Positions 49,386 to 58,984 of a DNA stretch of 64,000 bases are shown piece after piece (within the stretch, counting starts at the first letter, position 1; every line of letters starts with the position of its first letter). The DNA is from SHZL01 sp031362985 (GTDB lineage: Bacteria; Pseudomonadota; Gammaproteobacteria; Xanthomonadales; SZUA-36). A model generated the notes under the pieces. The model did no database searches. It was not told where the DNA came from and was given only the letters and a program-made list of their open reading frames with translations. Both the position numbers and the translations under genes were made by a program. Location of the stretch: assembly GCA_031362985.1 (NCBI GenBank), contig JANLTO010000030.1:1-64000 (forward strand), given 5' to 3'.

Positions 49386-50459
49386 CTGAACATTCTGCAA
49401 AAATACATCCTTCGCGAATGGTTCTGGACTTTCCTTGCGATCACCCTCGTGCTGCTGGTGGTGATGTTTGGGGTGACGATAGGGGAACTGTTTAATGATA
49501 TCGCCGGCGGGCGGATACCGGCTGGACTGCTGGGCTCGCTGCTACTATTGAAAATGCCCGACGTGTTCAACACTTTGTTACCCATGGCTGTTTTCATTGC
49601 CGTGATCTGGGGTCTGGGCCGGTTGTACCGCGATCAGGAAATCGTGGTCATGCGGGCCAGCGGATTCAGGTGGAAGATGATGCTTCGACCACTGCTGAGC
49701 CTGCTCGTGCCGGTAGCCGCCCTTGTTTTCTTCATTGGCCTGTTCCTTGCGCCGCTTGCCGCGAGAACCGCGCAGATAAATCTGGAGAATGCATTCCGAA
49801 CTGCAGCTGAGTGGGGTTTGCAAGCGGGACGGTTTCACGTTCTCAAAGGGGGTGACCTGATTCTGTACGTGGAGGCCGTGGAAAAGGATGGCCGTACCCT
49901 GCGAAATATTTTTATTCAGCAACGGCAGGGCGAACGCGAACAGATCTGGATTGCAGAGAAGGGGTACTACTGGCTGGATGCAGCAGCCGGGATGCGTTAC
50001 CTGACACTTGAAAATGGTCAAATTACCGAAGGTGGCAGTGAAAGTCTTGATTTCGGGATTGTTCGATTTTCCCGCAATGATATTCGTCTCCCCGAACCCA
50101 AGGACAGCAACACGCCGTTGGACGTCAAGCTCCGGCCAAGCGCGGAATTGATGTTTTCAGGAAAGCCGGAGGAGGCGGCGCAAATCCAGTCGCGTATATC
50201 CCCGGCCATCACCATTTTGGTGCTGGGATTGTTGGCCCTGCCACTGGCGCATTCCGCACCCAGGGAAAACCGAGGCGGACGGATCCTCCTGGCAATCCTG
50301 ACTTATGCCATTTACGCCAATATTCTGCACATGAGCCGGTCCTGGATCGAGCGCGGGGTGCTGCCGCCGTTGGTGGGCATGTGGTGGGTGCATTTGCTGG
50401 TGTTTGCCATTGCGGTCATGTGGCTGCGCCGTCTGGGCCGGAAAGTCGGGGGTGGCTAG
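49386..50459 (+). CDS. lptF: LPS export permease LptF
   Basis: An inner-membrane subunit of the LptB2FG extractor that moves lipopolysaccharide toward LptC/A. Homology (LNILQKYILREWFWTFLAITLVLLVVMFG) begins well before the first ATG/GTG of the frame at 49449. Between the in-frame stop at 49356 and that GTG there is no ATG, GTG or TTG. A CTG at 49386 with GAGG 5 nt upstream is the best start and gives 357 residues, the normal length. Four N-terminal and C-terminal helices flank a beta-jellyroll. lptG follows at once. Confidence 0.9.
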   Translation: MNILQKYILREWFWTFLAITLVLLVVMFGVTIGELFNDIAGGRIPAGLLGSLLLLKMPDVFNTLLPMAVFIAVIWGLGRLYRDQEIVVMRASGFRWKMMLRPLLSLLVPVAALVFFIGLFLAPLAARTAQINLENAFRTAAEWGLQAGRFHVLKGGDLILYVEAVEKDGRTLRNIFIQQRQGEREQIWIAEKGYYWLDAAAGMRYLTLENGQITEGGSESLDFGIVRFSRNDIRLPEPKDSNTPLDVKLRPSAELMFSGKPEEAAQIQSRISPAITILVLGLLALPLAHSAPRENRGGRILLAILTYAIYANILHMSRSWIERGVLPPLVGMWWVHLLVFAIAVMWLRRLGRKVGGG

Positions 50460-50460
50460 T

Positions 50461-51546
50461 GTGGTAAAACAGGTCGATCGCTACCTTGGCAAGGCGTCCA
50501 TACAGGGTGTGCTCGTGGTATGGCTAGGTCTTACTGTGTTGTTCGTCCTGTTCTCCCTGCTGCAGGAATTGCGTTCTGTACAAAACCAGTACACCGCCAG
50601 TGACGTGCTCTGGGTGACCATGTTGACCATGCCGCGAATGGCATACCAGATTTTTCCAATTGCTGCTCTGCTGGGTGCTCTGGTGGGTGTCGGTGGCCTG
50701 GCTGCTGCGAACGAATTGGTCGTGTTTCGTACCTCCGGTGTTTCCAGGCTGAGGTTGTCTGCCGCAGCATTGGCCGGGGTCATGATCTTAACCATTCCCG
50801 TGATCGTTATCGGTGAATGGGTGGCGCCGCCGGCAGAGCACCAGGCGCGGGCATTCAGGTTGAGCGAAATCGTGGGCCGAGCCATTATTGGAGGTCCGCG
50901 GGGAGTGTGGATGCGCGATGGAACAGACATCGTCAATATCCAGCAGCCGCTGCTGTCAGCCAATCGCGGCGAGCAATCCGTAGCGTTTAATAACATAGTT
51001 ATTTACAGCTTCACCGAGCAAGTTGATCTGAAGTCCATAACGCGGGCAGCCAGCGCTGTTAACAGCGGTGAAAGCTGGACGCTCAATGACGTCAGCGAGG
51101 TGACTTTTGGGCAAGACGGCGCAACCATGCACAAAGTTGCTCAACGCGGTTGGGCAACCGAAGTAAAGCCGGAGTTGTTGGACTCCGCAGTTACACGGCC
51201 CCAGCACCTGTCGTTACGCTCCCTTGTAGGTTTTCTTGATTACCTAAGAGAAAATGGACTGGATGACACGGTCTACCGGGCGGCTTTCTGGCAAAAAATA
51301 GTTTACCCCCTAACCGTGATTGCGCTGGTGCTTGCGGGAATGCCGTTCGTTTTCGGTTCTGCACGCAGCCAGAATATTGGTGTGCGCCTGTTTTTCGGGA
51401 TGATGCTGGGGGGTGTATTCACGGTTATCAATCGCATGGCACAAAACGTTGGTGAAGCCTATGCAGTGTCCCCGGTGCTGAGCCATGCGCTGCCGTCGTT
51501 TATGCTGGCCCTGGTTGCGATACTGGCCTTGCGTCGCTCGGTGTAG
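50461..51546 (+). CDS. lptG: LPS export permease LptG
   Basis: A 361-residue partner of LptF. The start is GTG 50461 (MVKQVDRYLGKASIQG, the usual LptG opening); GTG 50452 overlapping lptF is possible. It has the conserved MPRMAYQIFPIAALLGALVGVGGLAAANELVVFRTSGVS segment, whose coupling helix contacts LptB, a periplasmic jellyroll and C-terminal helices (WQKIVYPLTVIALVLAGMPFVFG). LptB is encoded elsewhere. Confidence 0.95.
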   Translation: MVKQVDRYLGKASIQGVLVVWLGLTVLFVLFSLLQELRSVQNQYTASDVLWVTMLTMPRMAYQIFPIAALLGALVGVGGLAAANELVVFRTSGVSRLRLSAAALAGVMILTIPVIVIGEWVAPPAEHQARAFRLSEIVGRAIIGGPRGVWMRDGTDIVNIQQPLLSANRGEQSVAFNNIVIYSFTEQVDLKSITRAASAVNSGESWTLNDVSEVTFGQDGATMHKVAQRGWATEVKPELLDSAVTRPQHLSLRSLVGFLDYLRENGLDDTVYRAAFWQKIVYPLTVIALVLAGMPFVFGSARSQNIGVRLFFGMMLGGVFTVINRMAQNVGEAYAVSPVLSHALPSFMLALVAILALRRSV

Positions 51547-51641
51547 CCCGCAAGCGGTCCCAAAACCCAGGCAAATAGTTCAAAGACCCGGGGCCAAAAC
51601 AGAATGCCCAGTCCAGAGGTCAGGCAGAAATCAGGCCATGC

Positions 51642-52112
51642 TCAAGAACCACTGCGGCATAAGCGGCTGCGACTCCAGTGGTCGTGCCATGTTCTGCGTT
51701 CCGGATTGAAAAGCGACCAGACATACCCGGCTCCGAGTGGCAGTGCAGAGACCAGAGAACCGGCAAACCGCAGCCCGATATGAAGCCAGCTCATGGGCTG
51801 CGAACTGTCGGTAAGCAGCTGCACGCGCCACGCACGCATGCCCAGGGTCAAGCCACCGTAATGCCAACACCAGCCGAGATAGAAGAACCACACGCCGATC
51901 AGGTACAGGGTGTACCACACGTCTTTTCCGGCCGTGAGTGTGGCTGGATGAACCAACAAAACCGGGCCGCTCGCCAACATCATCAGAGCAAGAACAACAA
52001 TTGTGTCATACGCCATGACCAGCATGCGCCGCACTAAGCCACAGGCAGTCTTTGCAGCCGGGGGCTGGTCCGATGCCGGAGCGGGTGGCTGGATCCGGGA
52101 TTTGGCAGGCAT
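51642..52112 (-). CDS. RDD-family membrane protein
   Basis: A 156-residue protein with three apolar segments (AYDTIVVLALMMLASGPVLLV, WYTLYLIGVWFFYLGWCW, LHIGLRFAGSLVSALPLGAGYVW) and the RDD-type LGMRAWRVQLLTDSSQPMSW motif. The conserved Arg/Asp pairs of the domain are partly visible (RRMLVMAYDT, ERRTWHDHWSRSRL). Its function is unknown; a few relatives act in ion exchange. It is convergent with lptG and divergent from xerD. Confidence 0.85.
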   Translation of the reverse strand: MPAKSRIQPPAPASDQPPAAKTACGLVRRMLVMAYDTIVVLALMMLASGPVLLVHPATLTAGKDVWYTLYLIGVWFFYLGWCWHYGGLTLGMRAWRVQLLTDSSQPMSWLHIGLRFAGSLVSALPLGAGYVWSLFNPERRTWHDHWSRSRLCRSGS

Positions 52113-52295
52113 TTAAGTATGGTTTCAGCTGAAGTGTCATCGCATTATCACTGATTTTGGCATTGGGCAAACATGACTGGAATGAATTACCATCATCGAA
52201 AATGGCGGCACATCCCTGTACCGCGGAAACTTTGAATAAATCAGGGTTTCCCTGGTTGTTTCGCTGGAGGGTGGCTCATCACATCATCGAGGCAA

Positions 52296-53249
52296 ATGCG
52301 CGACCGGAAAAGCGGGAAGACGGGCTCTACCGCCGGTCGCGGGGAGCGTGCACCTGCTGGCACTGAGTCGGAGTTGATTGACGCTTTTCTCGACGCAGCA
52401 TGGGCAGAGCGGGGGCTTAGCAAGAACACGCTCAATTCTTATCGCTTTGATCTCAAGCTACTGGTGGCTCACCTGCAAGCACACGCACTGCACCTGGAAA
52501 CTGCCCGCCGGGAAGACATACTCGATTTTCTCGCCGCGCAAATTCATCAAGGCCGAAATCCCCGCTCGCTGTCCCGCTACCTGTCCGGATTCCGGCAATT
52601 TTACCAGTGGCAGTTGCGTGAAGGGGGGCGCACGGACAATCCCTGTGTGCTCATTGAAAGCCCCAAACTGGGCCGGTCTCTGCCCAAGGCCCTCAGTGAG
52701 AGGCAAGTAACGGCACTGATTGAAAGCCCGGATACTGGTGAAGCGCTTGGCTTGCGTGACCGCACCATGCTGGAATTGATGTATGCAGCAGGCTTACGCG
52801 TTAGTGAACTGGTTTCCCTTGAACTTGGCCAGCTGAATCTGAACCAAGGGGTGGTTCGCGTGCTCGGCAAGGGCGGAAAGGAACGCCTGGTGCCGTTGGG
52901 GGAGGAGGCAATTTCCTGGGTGCAGCGTTATTTGCACGAATCGCGGCCGGAATTAATGGGCGATCAGCTATGTGCTGAGGTATTCGTGAGCAAGCGCAAA
53001 ACCGGTCTCAGCCGGCAGGCGTTTTGGCATGCCATCAGACGACACGCACAGACTGCAGGCATCAGCGGTGATGTCTCGCCTCACATGTTGCGACACTCTT
53101 TTGCGACGCATCTGTTGAACCATGGGGCGGATCTTCGCGTGGTGCAATTGCTGCTGGGGCATTCAAACCTGTCTACGACACAAATTTACACCCACATTGC
53201 CAAAGAGGGGCTGAAGCAAATGCACGCAAAGCATCACCCGCGGGGTTGA
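52296..53249 (+). CDS. xerD: Site-specific tyrosine recombinase XerD
   Basis: A 317-residue recombinase that resolves chromosome dimers at dif with XerC and FtsK. The SAM-like N-terminal domain has IDAFLDAAWAERGLSKNTLNSYRFDLK. Catalytic residues appear in AAGLRVSELVSLE (Arg I), GKGGKERLVPLG (Lys), SPHMLRHSFATHLLNHG (His-x-x-Arg), LLGHSNLSTTQIY (His, Tyr nucleophile). The first 23 residues are not conserved, so the true start may lie further in. dsbC follows in the same direction, as in E. coli. Confidence 0.94.
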   Translation: MRDRKSGKTGSTAGRGERAPAGTESELIDAFLDAAWAERGLSKNTLNSYRFDLKLLVAHLQAHALHLETARREDILDFLAAQIHQGRNPRSLSRYLSGFRQFYQWQLREGGRTDNPCVLIESPKLGRSLPKALSERQVTALIESPDTGEALGLRDRTMLELMYAAGLRVSELVSLELGQLNLNQGVVRVLGKGGKERLVPLGEEAISWVQRYLHESRPELMGDQLCAEVFVSKRKTGLSRQAFWHAIRRHAQTAGISGDVSPHMLRHSFATHLLNHGADLRVVQLLLGHSNLSTTQIYTHIAKEGLKQMHAKHHPRG

Positions 53250-53443
53250 TGGGTTCCGGAGCATGCGCGTGTGTTAAGTGACCGGTTGTGTGAGATAATT
53301 TGCGCAGCCTGGGAACTTTCCTTTCCCGGGAGGCTCTTTGAGGTACGTCGGGTAAAGTGAACTTCGAATTCCGGCAGGCAAAATGATAATCTGCCGTTTC
53401 GTGCGTGCAGTGAGACAAACTAAACAGGACAGCGAGAAAGGCT

Positions 53444-54184
53444 ATGGGACGTTATCTTCGAGTGATCGCAATTCTGGTGCCGGCGCTGTGTTCTTCTGTC
53501 CCGGTTTTTGCGCAAGACCAGTTTGAACTGGTTGAACAGCGCATCCGTACGCTTGCACCCAAGGCGGAGTCAATAGCCGTGTCCGAAACCCCCGTAGCGG
53601 GCATCCTGCAGGTACAGGTCGATGGTGACATCGTGTACACCAGCGCTGACGGCAAGTATCTCATCCAGGGTCGTATCATTGACCTCGAAACCCGTGCGGA
53701 CTTGACTGAACAGGCAAAAGCCTCTCTCCGCTTCGAGCTGCTCAAAGGCATCGACCAGTCCAAAGAGATTACGTTTGCACCGGATAAGCCGGTGTATGAA
53801 CTGACCGTGTTTACCGATGTCGATTGTGGTTATTGCCGCAAGTTGCATTCGCAGATCGCAGAGTACAACGAGCAAGGTATCGCAATTCATTACATGGCAT
53901 TTCCCCGCGCGGGCATCGGGTCCCCGTCCTACGATAAATTTGTCTCTGTTTGGTGCGCCGATGATCAGCAGGCAGCGCTGACCAACGCCAAGGCTGGTAA
54001 TGACCCTGTTCCGGAGCAGTGTGAAAACCCGATTGCACAACAGTACGAGTTGGGCATCCAATTGGGCGTCACGGGAACTCCGGCTCTGCTGACTGCGGAT
54101 GGGACATTGATTCCAGGCTATGTGCCGCCAGCAGACTTGCGGCAAAGACTCGACACCATGGCCGGAGTCGAGGTCGCAAACTAA
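53444..54184 (+). CDS. dsbC: Thiol:disulfide interchange protein DsbC
   Basis: A 246-residue periplasmic disulfide isomerase. The signal peptide is VIAILVPALCSSVPVFA. The N-terminal dimerisation domain (residues 25-80: ESIAVSETPVAGILQVQVDGDIVYTSADGKYLIQG) and thioredoxin domain (ELTVFTDVDCGYCRKLHSQI with CGYC, GTPALLTADGTLIPGY with the cis-proline) are both present. A second cysteine pair (C178 and C196 region: VWCADD and EQCEN) is as in E. coli DsbC. It could service NirS and the TlpA-like protein's targets. Confidence 0.94.
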   Translation: MGRYLRVIAILVPALCSSVPVFAQDQFELVEQRIRTLAPKAESIAVSETPVAGILQVQVDGDIVYTSADGKYLIQGRIIDLETRADLTEQAKASLRFELLKGIDQSKEITFAPDKPVYELTVFTDVDCGYCRKLHSQIAEYNEQGIAIHYMAFPRAGIGSPSYDKFVSVWCADDQQAALTNAKAGNDPVPEQCENPIAQQYELGIQLGVTGTPALLTADGTLIPGYVPPADLRQRLDTMAGVEVAN

Positions 54185-54333
54185 ACTGGCTTTGGCCTGA
54201 CGCAAGCACGGTGCGTACTGGCTGGCAACAAGTTCTCAACTTGCGTTCCAGCGAGGCCTGCAGCCCGCCTCCGGACTGAAAAGCGACTAGCCGATTTTTG
54301 GGATCGGACCAAATAATAACCGGGAGCACAAAC

Positions 54334-57300
54334 TTGTCCGAGTTCACCTGGCTGCTGGGCGAGCCTGCTTTATCTGAGTTTCGCAAGACCAGGCTTCACA
54401 CTCAGTTGATGGATCGTTTTGGGCAGGAATCCTCGATCGCTGCCCGTTTAGTTTATTTCATTCATTCCTTTACGCCGCTCGACGCTGCAGATATCGAATG
54501 TCTGGGCGATCTGCTACACGCCCAAAGCAACTCCGCACTCGACAGTGAAGGCATGATCCTCGTGGTTCCACGCTTGGGCACCCAGTCACCCTGGTCAAGT
54601 AAGGCAACCGATATTTCCAGCCGGTGCGGGCTGGCCAGGATCAAGCGCATTGAACGGGGAGCTGCCTATTGGGTCAGGAGCGCGAACGCCCTTTCCGGCG
54701 CCGACATACTGGCGCTCCATGGTCTGCTGCATGACCGCATGACGCAATCTGTACTGAATGACATCGAGGCTGCACGCGCGCTCTTTGGGCACGGGGCACC
54801 GCAGCCACTGCGACATATTTCCGTTCTGCATGGAGGTGAAGATGCGCTGCGCCAGGCAGACAGAGAGCTTGGCCTGGCTTTGTCAGGTTTGGAAATAAGC
54901 TATCTTGCGGATGCATTCAAACGCCTGGGCCGGGATCCCAGTGATGCAGAGTTGATGATGTTTGCACAGGCCAATTCCGAGCATTGCAGGCACAAAATTT
55001 TCAATGCCGGCTGGACCCTGGATTCAGTTGCACAGGATCTCAGCCTGTTTGACATGATTCGCAATACTCACGCCCGATCACCCGCGGGCGTGTTGTCGGC
55101 TTACCATGACAATTCCGCGGTAATTGCAGGTCCCGAGGGTGCACGGTTTTTTGTTCAGCCGGATACCGGAATCTATGGCTGGGTTAATGAGAGCCTGCCA
55201 TTCCAGATCAAGGTCGAAACTCATAACCATCCAACTGCAATTTCTCCATTCGCCGGTGCGGCTACCGGCTCCGGGGGCGAGATCCGTGATGAAGCTGCCA
55301 CTGGACGCGGCGCCAGGCCCAAGGCCGGCTTGACCGGGTTCTCTGTTTCCCACCTGGAAATACCAGGCTATACCTTTCCCTGGCAACAGGCGAATGGGAA
55401 GCCAGACCGCATTGCCAGTCCGCTGGAAATCATGCTCGAAGGGCCAATAGGTGGCGCGGCGTTCAACAACGAATTTGGCCGACCCGCACTGTGCGGATAT
55501 TTCCGCACGTTTGAACAGGACGTGGGCGGAGTAACCTGGGGTTACCACAAGCCGATCATGATTGCCGGTGGCTTGGGCAGTATCCGCCCGGGCATGGTCC
55601 ATAAATTGCCTTTAACGGTGCAGGCGGCGATTGTCGTTTTGGGCGGGCCGGCCATGCTGATCGGCTTGGGTGGCGGAGCAGCTTCCTCTGTCGGTAGCGG
55701 GCAGAGCGCGGAGGAACTGGATTTTGCCTCGGTGCAAAGAGGCAACCCCGAAATGCAACGCCGCTGCCAGGAAGTGATCGATGCGTGTTGGGCGCTGGGC
55801 GAACGCAATCCCATCTTGTCTGTTCACGACGTCGGTGCAGGCGGTCTGGCCAACGCCCTGCCCGAACTACTCAATGACGGCGGCCGGGGGGGCTTGCTTG
55901 AATTGCGTGACGTGTTCACCGCGGATTCGGCCATGTCGCCCATGGAAATTTGGTGCAATGAAGCGCAGGAACGCTACGTGCTGGCGATTGATCTGGCTGG
56001 CCTTGCGGCTTTTGAGAACATGTGTCGGCGGGAGCGCTGTCCGTACGTGGTATTGGGACATGCGATGCAAGAGCGGCACCTGCGGGTCACTGATCGGCAG
56101 TTGCATGCGGACGTCGTGGATATGCCGCTCGACATCCTGCTGGGTAAAACGCCTCGCATGCACCGTGTGGCTGAGCACTGCGCAATTGCAGCGGGCAGTC
56201 CCGATTTCAGCGGCTTGGGTGTCTCAGCAGCCCTCCACCGTGTGCTGCGCTTTCCTGCCGTCGGTAGTAAGTCCTTTCTCGTCACCATCGGCGACCGTTC
56301 CGTTGGCGGCCTGGTGGTGCGCGACCAGATGGTGGGGCCCTGGCAGGTACCCGTAGCCGATGCTGCCGTCACCCTTGCCGGATTCAGCAGTGAATACGGT
56401 GAAGCCATGGCCTTGGGTGAACGAACGCCACTGGCTGTTGTAAATGGGCCGGCTTCCGGTCGCGTAGCCATTGCTGAGGCTGTGTGCAATATCGCCTGCG
56501 CAGCCATTAGTGATATTTCCGATATCCGTCTATCTGCGAATTGGATGGCCGCCGCTGGCGAAGAAGGTCAGGATGCTGTGCTGTTCGACACGGTTAAGGC
56601 GGTTGGCATGGAGTTATGTCCCGAGCTTGGTATTGCGATCCCGGTCGGCAAGGATTCCCTTTCCATGAAAACCATCTGGCTAGAAGCCGGTAAGCAGAAA
56701 AAGGTTCAATCCCCGGTTTCCCTGATCGTATCTGCATTTGCGCCCGTGATCGATGTGCACCGGTGCCTCACGCCCGAACTCATTCTGACCGAAGGTGAAA
56801 CCTGCCTGCTGCTCCTTGATTTGGGCGCAGGGAAAAATCGTCTCGGCGGTTCCGTGCTGGCACAGGTGCATGGAGAATTTGGACAGGAAGTCCCTGACCT
56901 CGACTCACCTGTGCTGTTGCGCAGTTTCTTTGCGGCAATTCAGCAACTGAACCGGGAAAATTTAGTGTTGGCTTACCATGACCGCTCGGATGGTGGCCTG
57001 GCAGCGACCCTGTGTGAAATGGCATTTGCTGCGCACTGTGGCCTGGAGTTGGACCTGGATGTGCCGCAGAGCGCGCTCCTGTCAGCATTTTTCGCCGAAG
57101 AACCGGGCGCCGTAATCCAGGTTCGCGGCCACGATATGCCCCGCGTGCACGAAGTGCTGTGTGCACACGGAGTTTCCGGCCTGACCCGGGAAATCGGCCG
57201 GCCGATGAACGGCGACCGGCTGCGCCTTGCCCAACAGGGTGCGCCTGTTCTGGATGAATCCCTGCCGCAGTTGCAGCGTTTGTGGTCAGAAACCAGCCAT

Positions 57301-58218
57301 GCCGTGCAACGCCTGCGGGACAATCCCGAATGCGCTGACGCGGAGCTCGATCGCACATGCGACTGGTCGCGCCCGGGAATGACGGCGCAGCTAGCCTTCG
57401 ATTCCGAGGCCCAGCCGCTAGCGCCAATGATAAACAGCGGAGCGAGGCCGACGGTGGCAATCCTGCGGGAACAGGGCGTGAACGGACACGTGGAAATGGC
57501 CGCAGCGTTCGACCAGGCAGGATTTGACAGTGTTGATGTGCACATGTCGGATCTCTTTGAAGGCAGGCGTGATTTGCATTCCTTCCAGGGTTTTGTTGCT
57601 TGTGGCGGGTTCTCATATGGCGATGTACTGGGAGCGGGCCGTGGCTGGGCCAAGTCCATATTGTTCGAGGTAACCCTGCGCGAGATTTTTGGCAGTTTCT
57701 TCGCCCGTAAAGATCGCTTTGCATTGGGTGTGTGTAACGGTTGCCAGATGCTGGCCGCACTGCGGGAAATTATCCCGGGATCGTCTGCCTGGCCGGATTT
57801 TGTACGCAACCGATCCGAGCAGTTCGAAGCCCGGCTCTGCATGGTCGAGATCGCCCCTTCGCCTTCCCTGTTCTTCAAGGGAATGGAAGGGTCGCGTATT
57901 CCAGTGGCATCAGCACATGGGGAAGGGCGGGTGGAGTTTTCCTGCGCTGGGGGCGGCCTGGCTGCAGCGGATGAACTGACCACGCTGCGCTACGTTGACA
58001 CCTATGGACAGGCGACGGAACATTACCCGGATAACCCGAACGGTTCGCCTGGGGGGGTTACCGGTCTGTGCAATGATGATGGCAGGGTAACCATTTTAAT
58101 GCCGCATCCCGAGCGGACTTTGCGGACTGCCAATTTTTCCTGGGCACCGCGCAACTGGGGCCGGAACTCGCCGTGGCAGCGCATGTTCATCAACGCACGC
58201 AACTGGACAGGACAGTAA
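54334..58218 (+). CDS. purL: Phosphoribosylformylglycinamidine synthase
   Basis: A 1294-residue large-type PurL, converting FGAR to FGAM with glutamine. The TTG at 54334 with GGGAG 8 nt upstream opens the standard N-terminus (SEFTWLLGEPALSEFRKTRL); the frame itself extends to 54298. Domains are an N-terminal PurS-like part, two AIRS-type ATP domains (FAQANSEHCRHKIFNA, NHPTAISPFAGAATGSGGEIRDE, VGKDSLSMKT) and a C-terminal glutaminase (GVCNGCQML with the nucleophile, MPHPERTLR). The downstream membrane-protein gene overlaps its stop by one base. Confidence 0.96.
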   Translation: MSEFTWLLGEPALSEFRKTRLHTQLMDRFGQESSIAARLVYFIHSFTPLDAADIECLGDLLHAQSNSALDSEGMILVVPRLGTQSPWSSKATDISSRCGLARIKRIERGAAYWVRSANALSGADILALHGLLHDRMTQSVLNDIEAARALFGHGAPQPLRHISVLHGGEDALRQADRELGLALSGLEISYLADAFKRLGRDPSDAELMMFAQANSEHCRHKIFNAGWTLDSVAQDLSLFDMIRNTHARSPAGVLSAYHDNSAVIAGPEGARFFVQPDTGIYGWVNESLPFQIKVETHNHPTAISPFAGAATGSGGEIRDEAATGRGARPKAGLTGFSVSHLEIPGYTFPWQQANGKPDRIASPLEIMLEGPIGGAAFNNEFGRPALCGYFRTFEQDVGGVTWGYHKPIMIAGGLGSIRPGMVHKLPLTVQAAIVVLGGPAMLIGLGGGAASSVGSGQSAEELDFASVQRGNPEMQRRCQEVIDACWALGERNPILSVHDVGAGGLANALPELLNDGGRGGLLELRDVFTADSAMSPMEIWCNEAQERYVLAIDLAGLAAFENMCRRERCPYVVLGHAMQERHLRVTDRQLHADVVDMPLDILLGKTPRMHRVAEHCAIAAGSPDFSGLGVSAALHRVLRFPAVGSKSFLVTIGDRSVGGLVVRDQMVGPWQVPVADAAVTLAGFSSEYGEAMALGERTPLAVVNGPASGRVAIAEAVCNIACAAISDISDIRLSANWMAAAGEEGQDAVLFDTVKAVGMELCPELGIAIPVGKDSLSMKTIWLEAGKQKKVQSPVSLIVSAFAPVIDVHRCLTPELILTEGETCLLLLDLGAGKNRLGGSVLAQVHGEFGQEVPDLDSPVLLRSFFAAIQQLNRENLVLAYHDRSDGGLAATLCEMAFAAHCGLELDLDVPQSALLSAFFAEEPGAVIQVRGHDMPRVHEVLCAHGVSGLTREIGRPMNGDRLRLAQQGAPVLDESLPQLQRLWSETSHAVQRLRDNPECADAELDRTCDWSRPGMTAQLAFDSEAQPLAPMINSGARPTVAILREQGVNGHVEMAAAFDQAGFDSVDVHMSDLFEGRRDLHSFQGFVACGGFSYGDVLGAGRGWAKSILFEVTLREIFGSFFARKDRFALGVCNGCQMLAALREIIPGSSAWPDFVRNRSEQFEARLCMVEIAPSPSLFFKGMEGSRIPVASAHGEGRVEFSCAGGGLAAADELTTLRYVDTYGQATEHYPDNPNGSPGGVTGLCNDDGRVTILMPHPERTLRTANFSWAPRNWGRNSPWQRMFINARNWTGQ

Positions 58219-58922
58219 TGCCAATGAATGAGCAGACCCATCCGACTACCCCCGCACCTGGCCCGAACGAGACTGCAGTGGATTATTTCGCTGCTGGTTC
58301 CGGAGACGGTTTGCGGCTCAGTGAATTGCTGATCCTGGCAACCTTGTGGATGATTTTTGGGTTCATGTTGTGGTTCTACCTGTCCGCTTTTCACGGCGCG
58401 CCCGCGAGGATAATGTCCGGAGCAATACTGTCGAAAATCCTGGGCAGTAACTTTCACCAGATTATCGTGGAACCCGGCCAGCATTTTCTTTTCCAGATCG
58501 AGACAACCATCCAGTACACCTTTCGCGATGGTACTACTCAGGCCCTGGGCTTCGTGGTAAATCCGTTGGTATATAGCTACGGCCTGCCCTTGCTGTTTGG
58601 GCTGGTTATGGGTTCAGATGCCGGTTGGTTGCGCAAAGCAGCAATTCTTATTGTCGGCTACATAACGATTACCTTCGTCCAGGTGTGGGGGGTGGTCTTC
58701 GAGTCTTTGAAGACCTTGTCTTTCAACTTCGGGTCGCCGGTTCATGAGCTTGTGCGGGAAGCCGGTGTTTCCGACACGGTGATCGCTTTGGGTTACCAAC
58801 TGGGCTCTTTGATTTTCCCCGCACTGGCACCGGTATTCGTCTGGGTGCTCATGAATGGCCGGCTGGTTGAGCAGTTTGTTGGCTGGAGGGTTGGCCAAAT
58901 GGGGCGGGTGGACGCAAGCTGA
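58218..58922 (+). CDS. Multi-pass membrane protein, exosortase-H-associated-like
   Basis: A 234-residue protein with four hydrophobic stretches: ELLILATLWMIFGFMLWFYLSAF, LGFVVNPLVYSYGLPLLFGLVMG, AAILIVGYITITFVQVWGVVF and VIALGYQLGSLIFPALAPVFVWVLMN. The NPLVYSYGLPLL and IALGYQLGSLIFPAL phrases recall the membrane protein family that accompanies exosortase H (XrtH). This is from memory and cannot be checked here; no exosortase is in the window. The start overlaps the purL stop (TAATG), so it may be cotranscribed. If the family match is wrong it is simply an unknown membrane protein. Confidence 0.5.
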   Translation: MPMNEQTHPTTPAPGPNETAVDYFAAGSGDGLRLSELLILATLWMIFGFMLWFYLSAFHGAPARIMSGAILSKILGSNFHQIIVEPGQHFLFQIETTIQYTFRDGTTQALGFVVNPLVYSYGLPLLFGLVMGSDAGWLRKAAILIVGYITITFVQVWGVVFESLKTLSFNFGSPVHELVREAGVSDTVIALGYQLGSLIFPALAPVFVWVLMNGRLVEQFVGWRVGQMGRVDAS

Positions 58923-58949
58923 AACGCCAAACCCGCCGTGCCGTATAAT
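58920..58949 (+). promoter_or_regulatory. Sigma70-type promoter before gspE
   Basis: A perfect -10 TATAAT at 58944-58949 lies 18 bp after a partial -35 TGAAAC at 58920-58925. Transcription would begin about 58956, 29 nt before the GTG of gspE. Confidence 0.55.
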
Positions 58950-58984
58950 CCCGTCTACGAACTAACTCCAAACGGACACATCCA

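Noticed and set aside
53250..53443. GATAAT elements and an imperfect hairpin before dsbC as a regulatory system
   Set aside because: The hairpin has bulges and a poor T tract, and no -35 fits the GATAAT hexamers convincingly.
51701..54287. A 17-bp near match CCGGAYTGAAAAGCGAC at 51701 and 54271
   Set aside because: The first copy is coding (RDD gene) and the second is intergenic; 16 of 17 identity at one pair of sites is compatible with chance.
56780..57983. Two 320-336-codon minus-strand frames inside purL
   Set aside because: Long open frames are expected opposite GC-rich genes; the purL frame is canonical throughout and these products are low-complexity.
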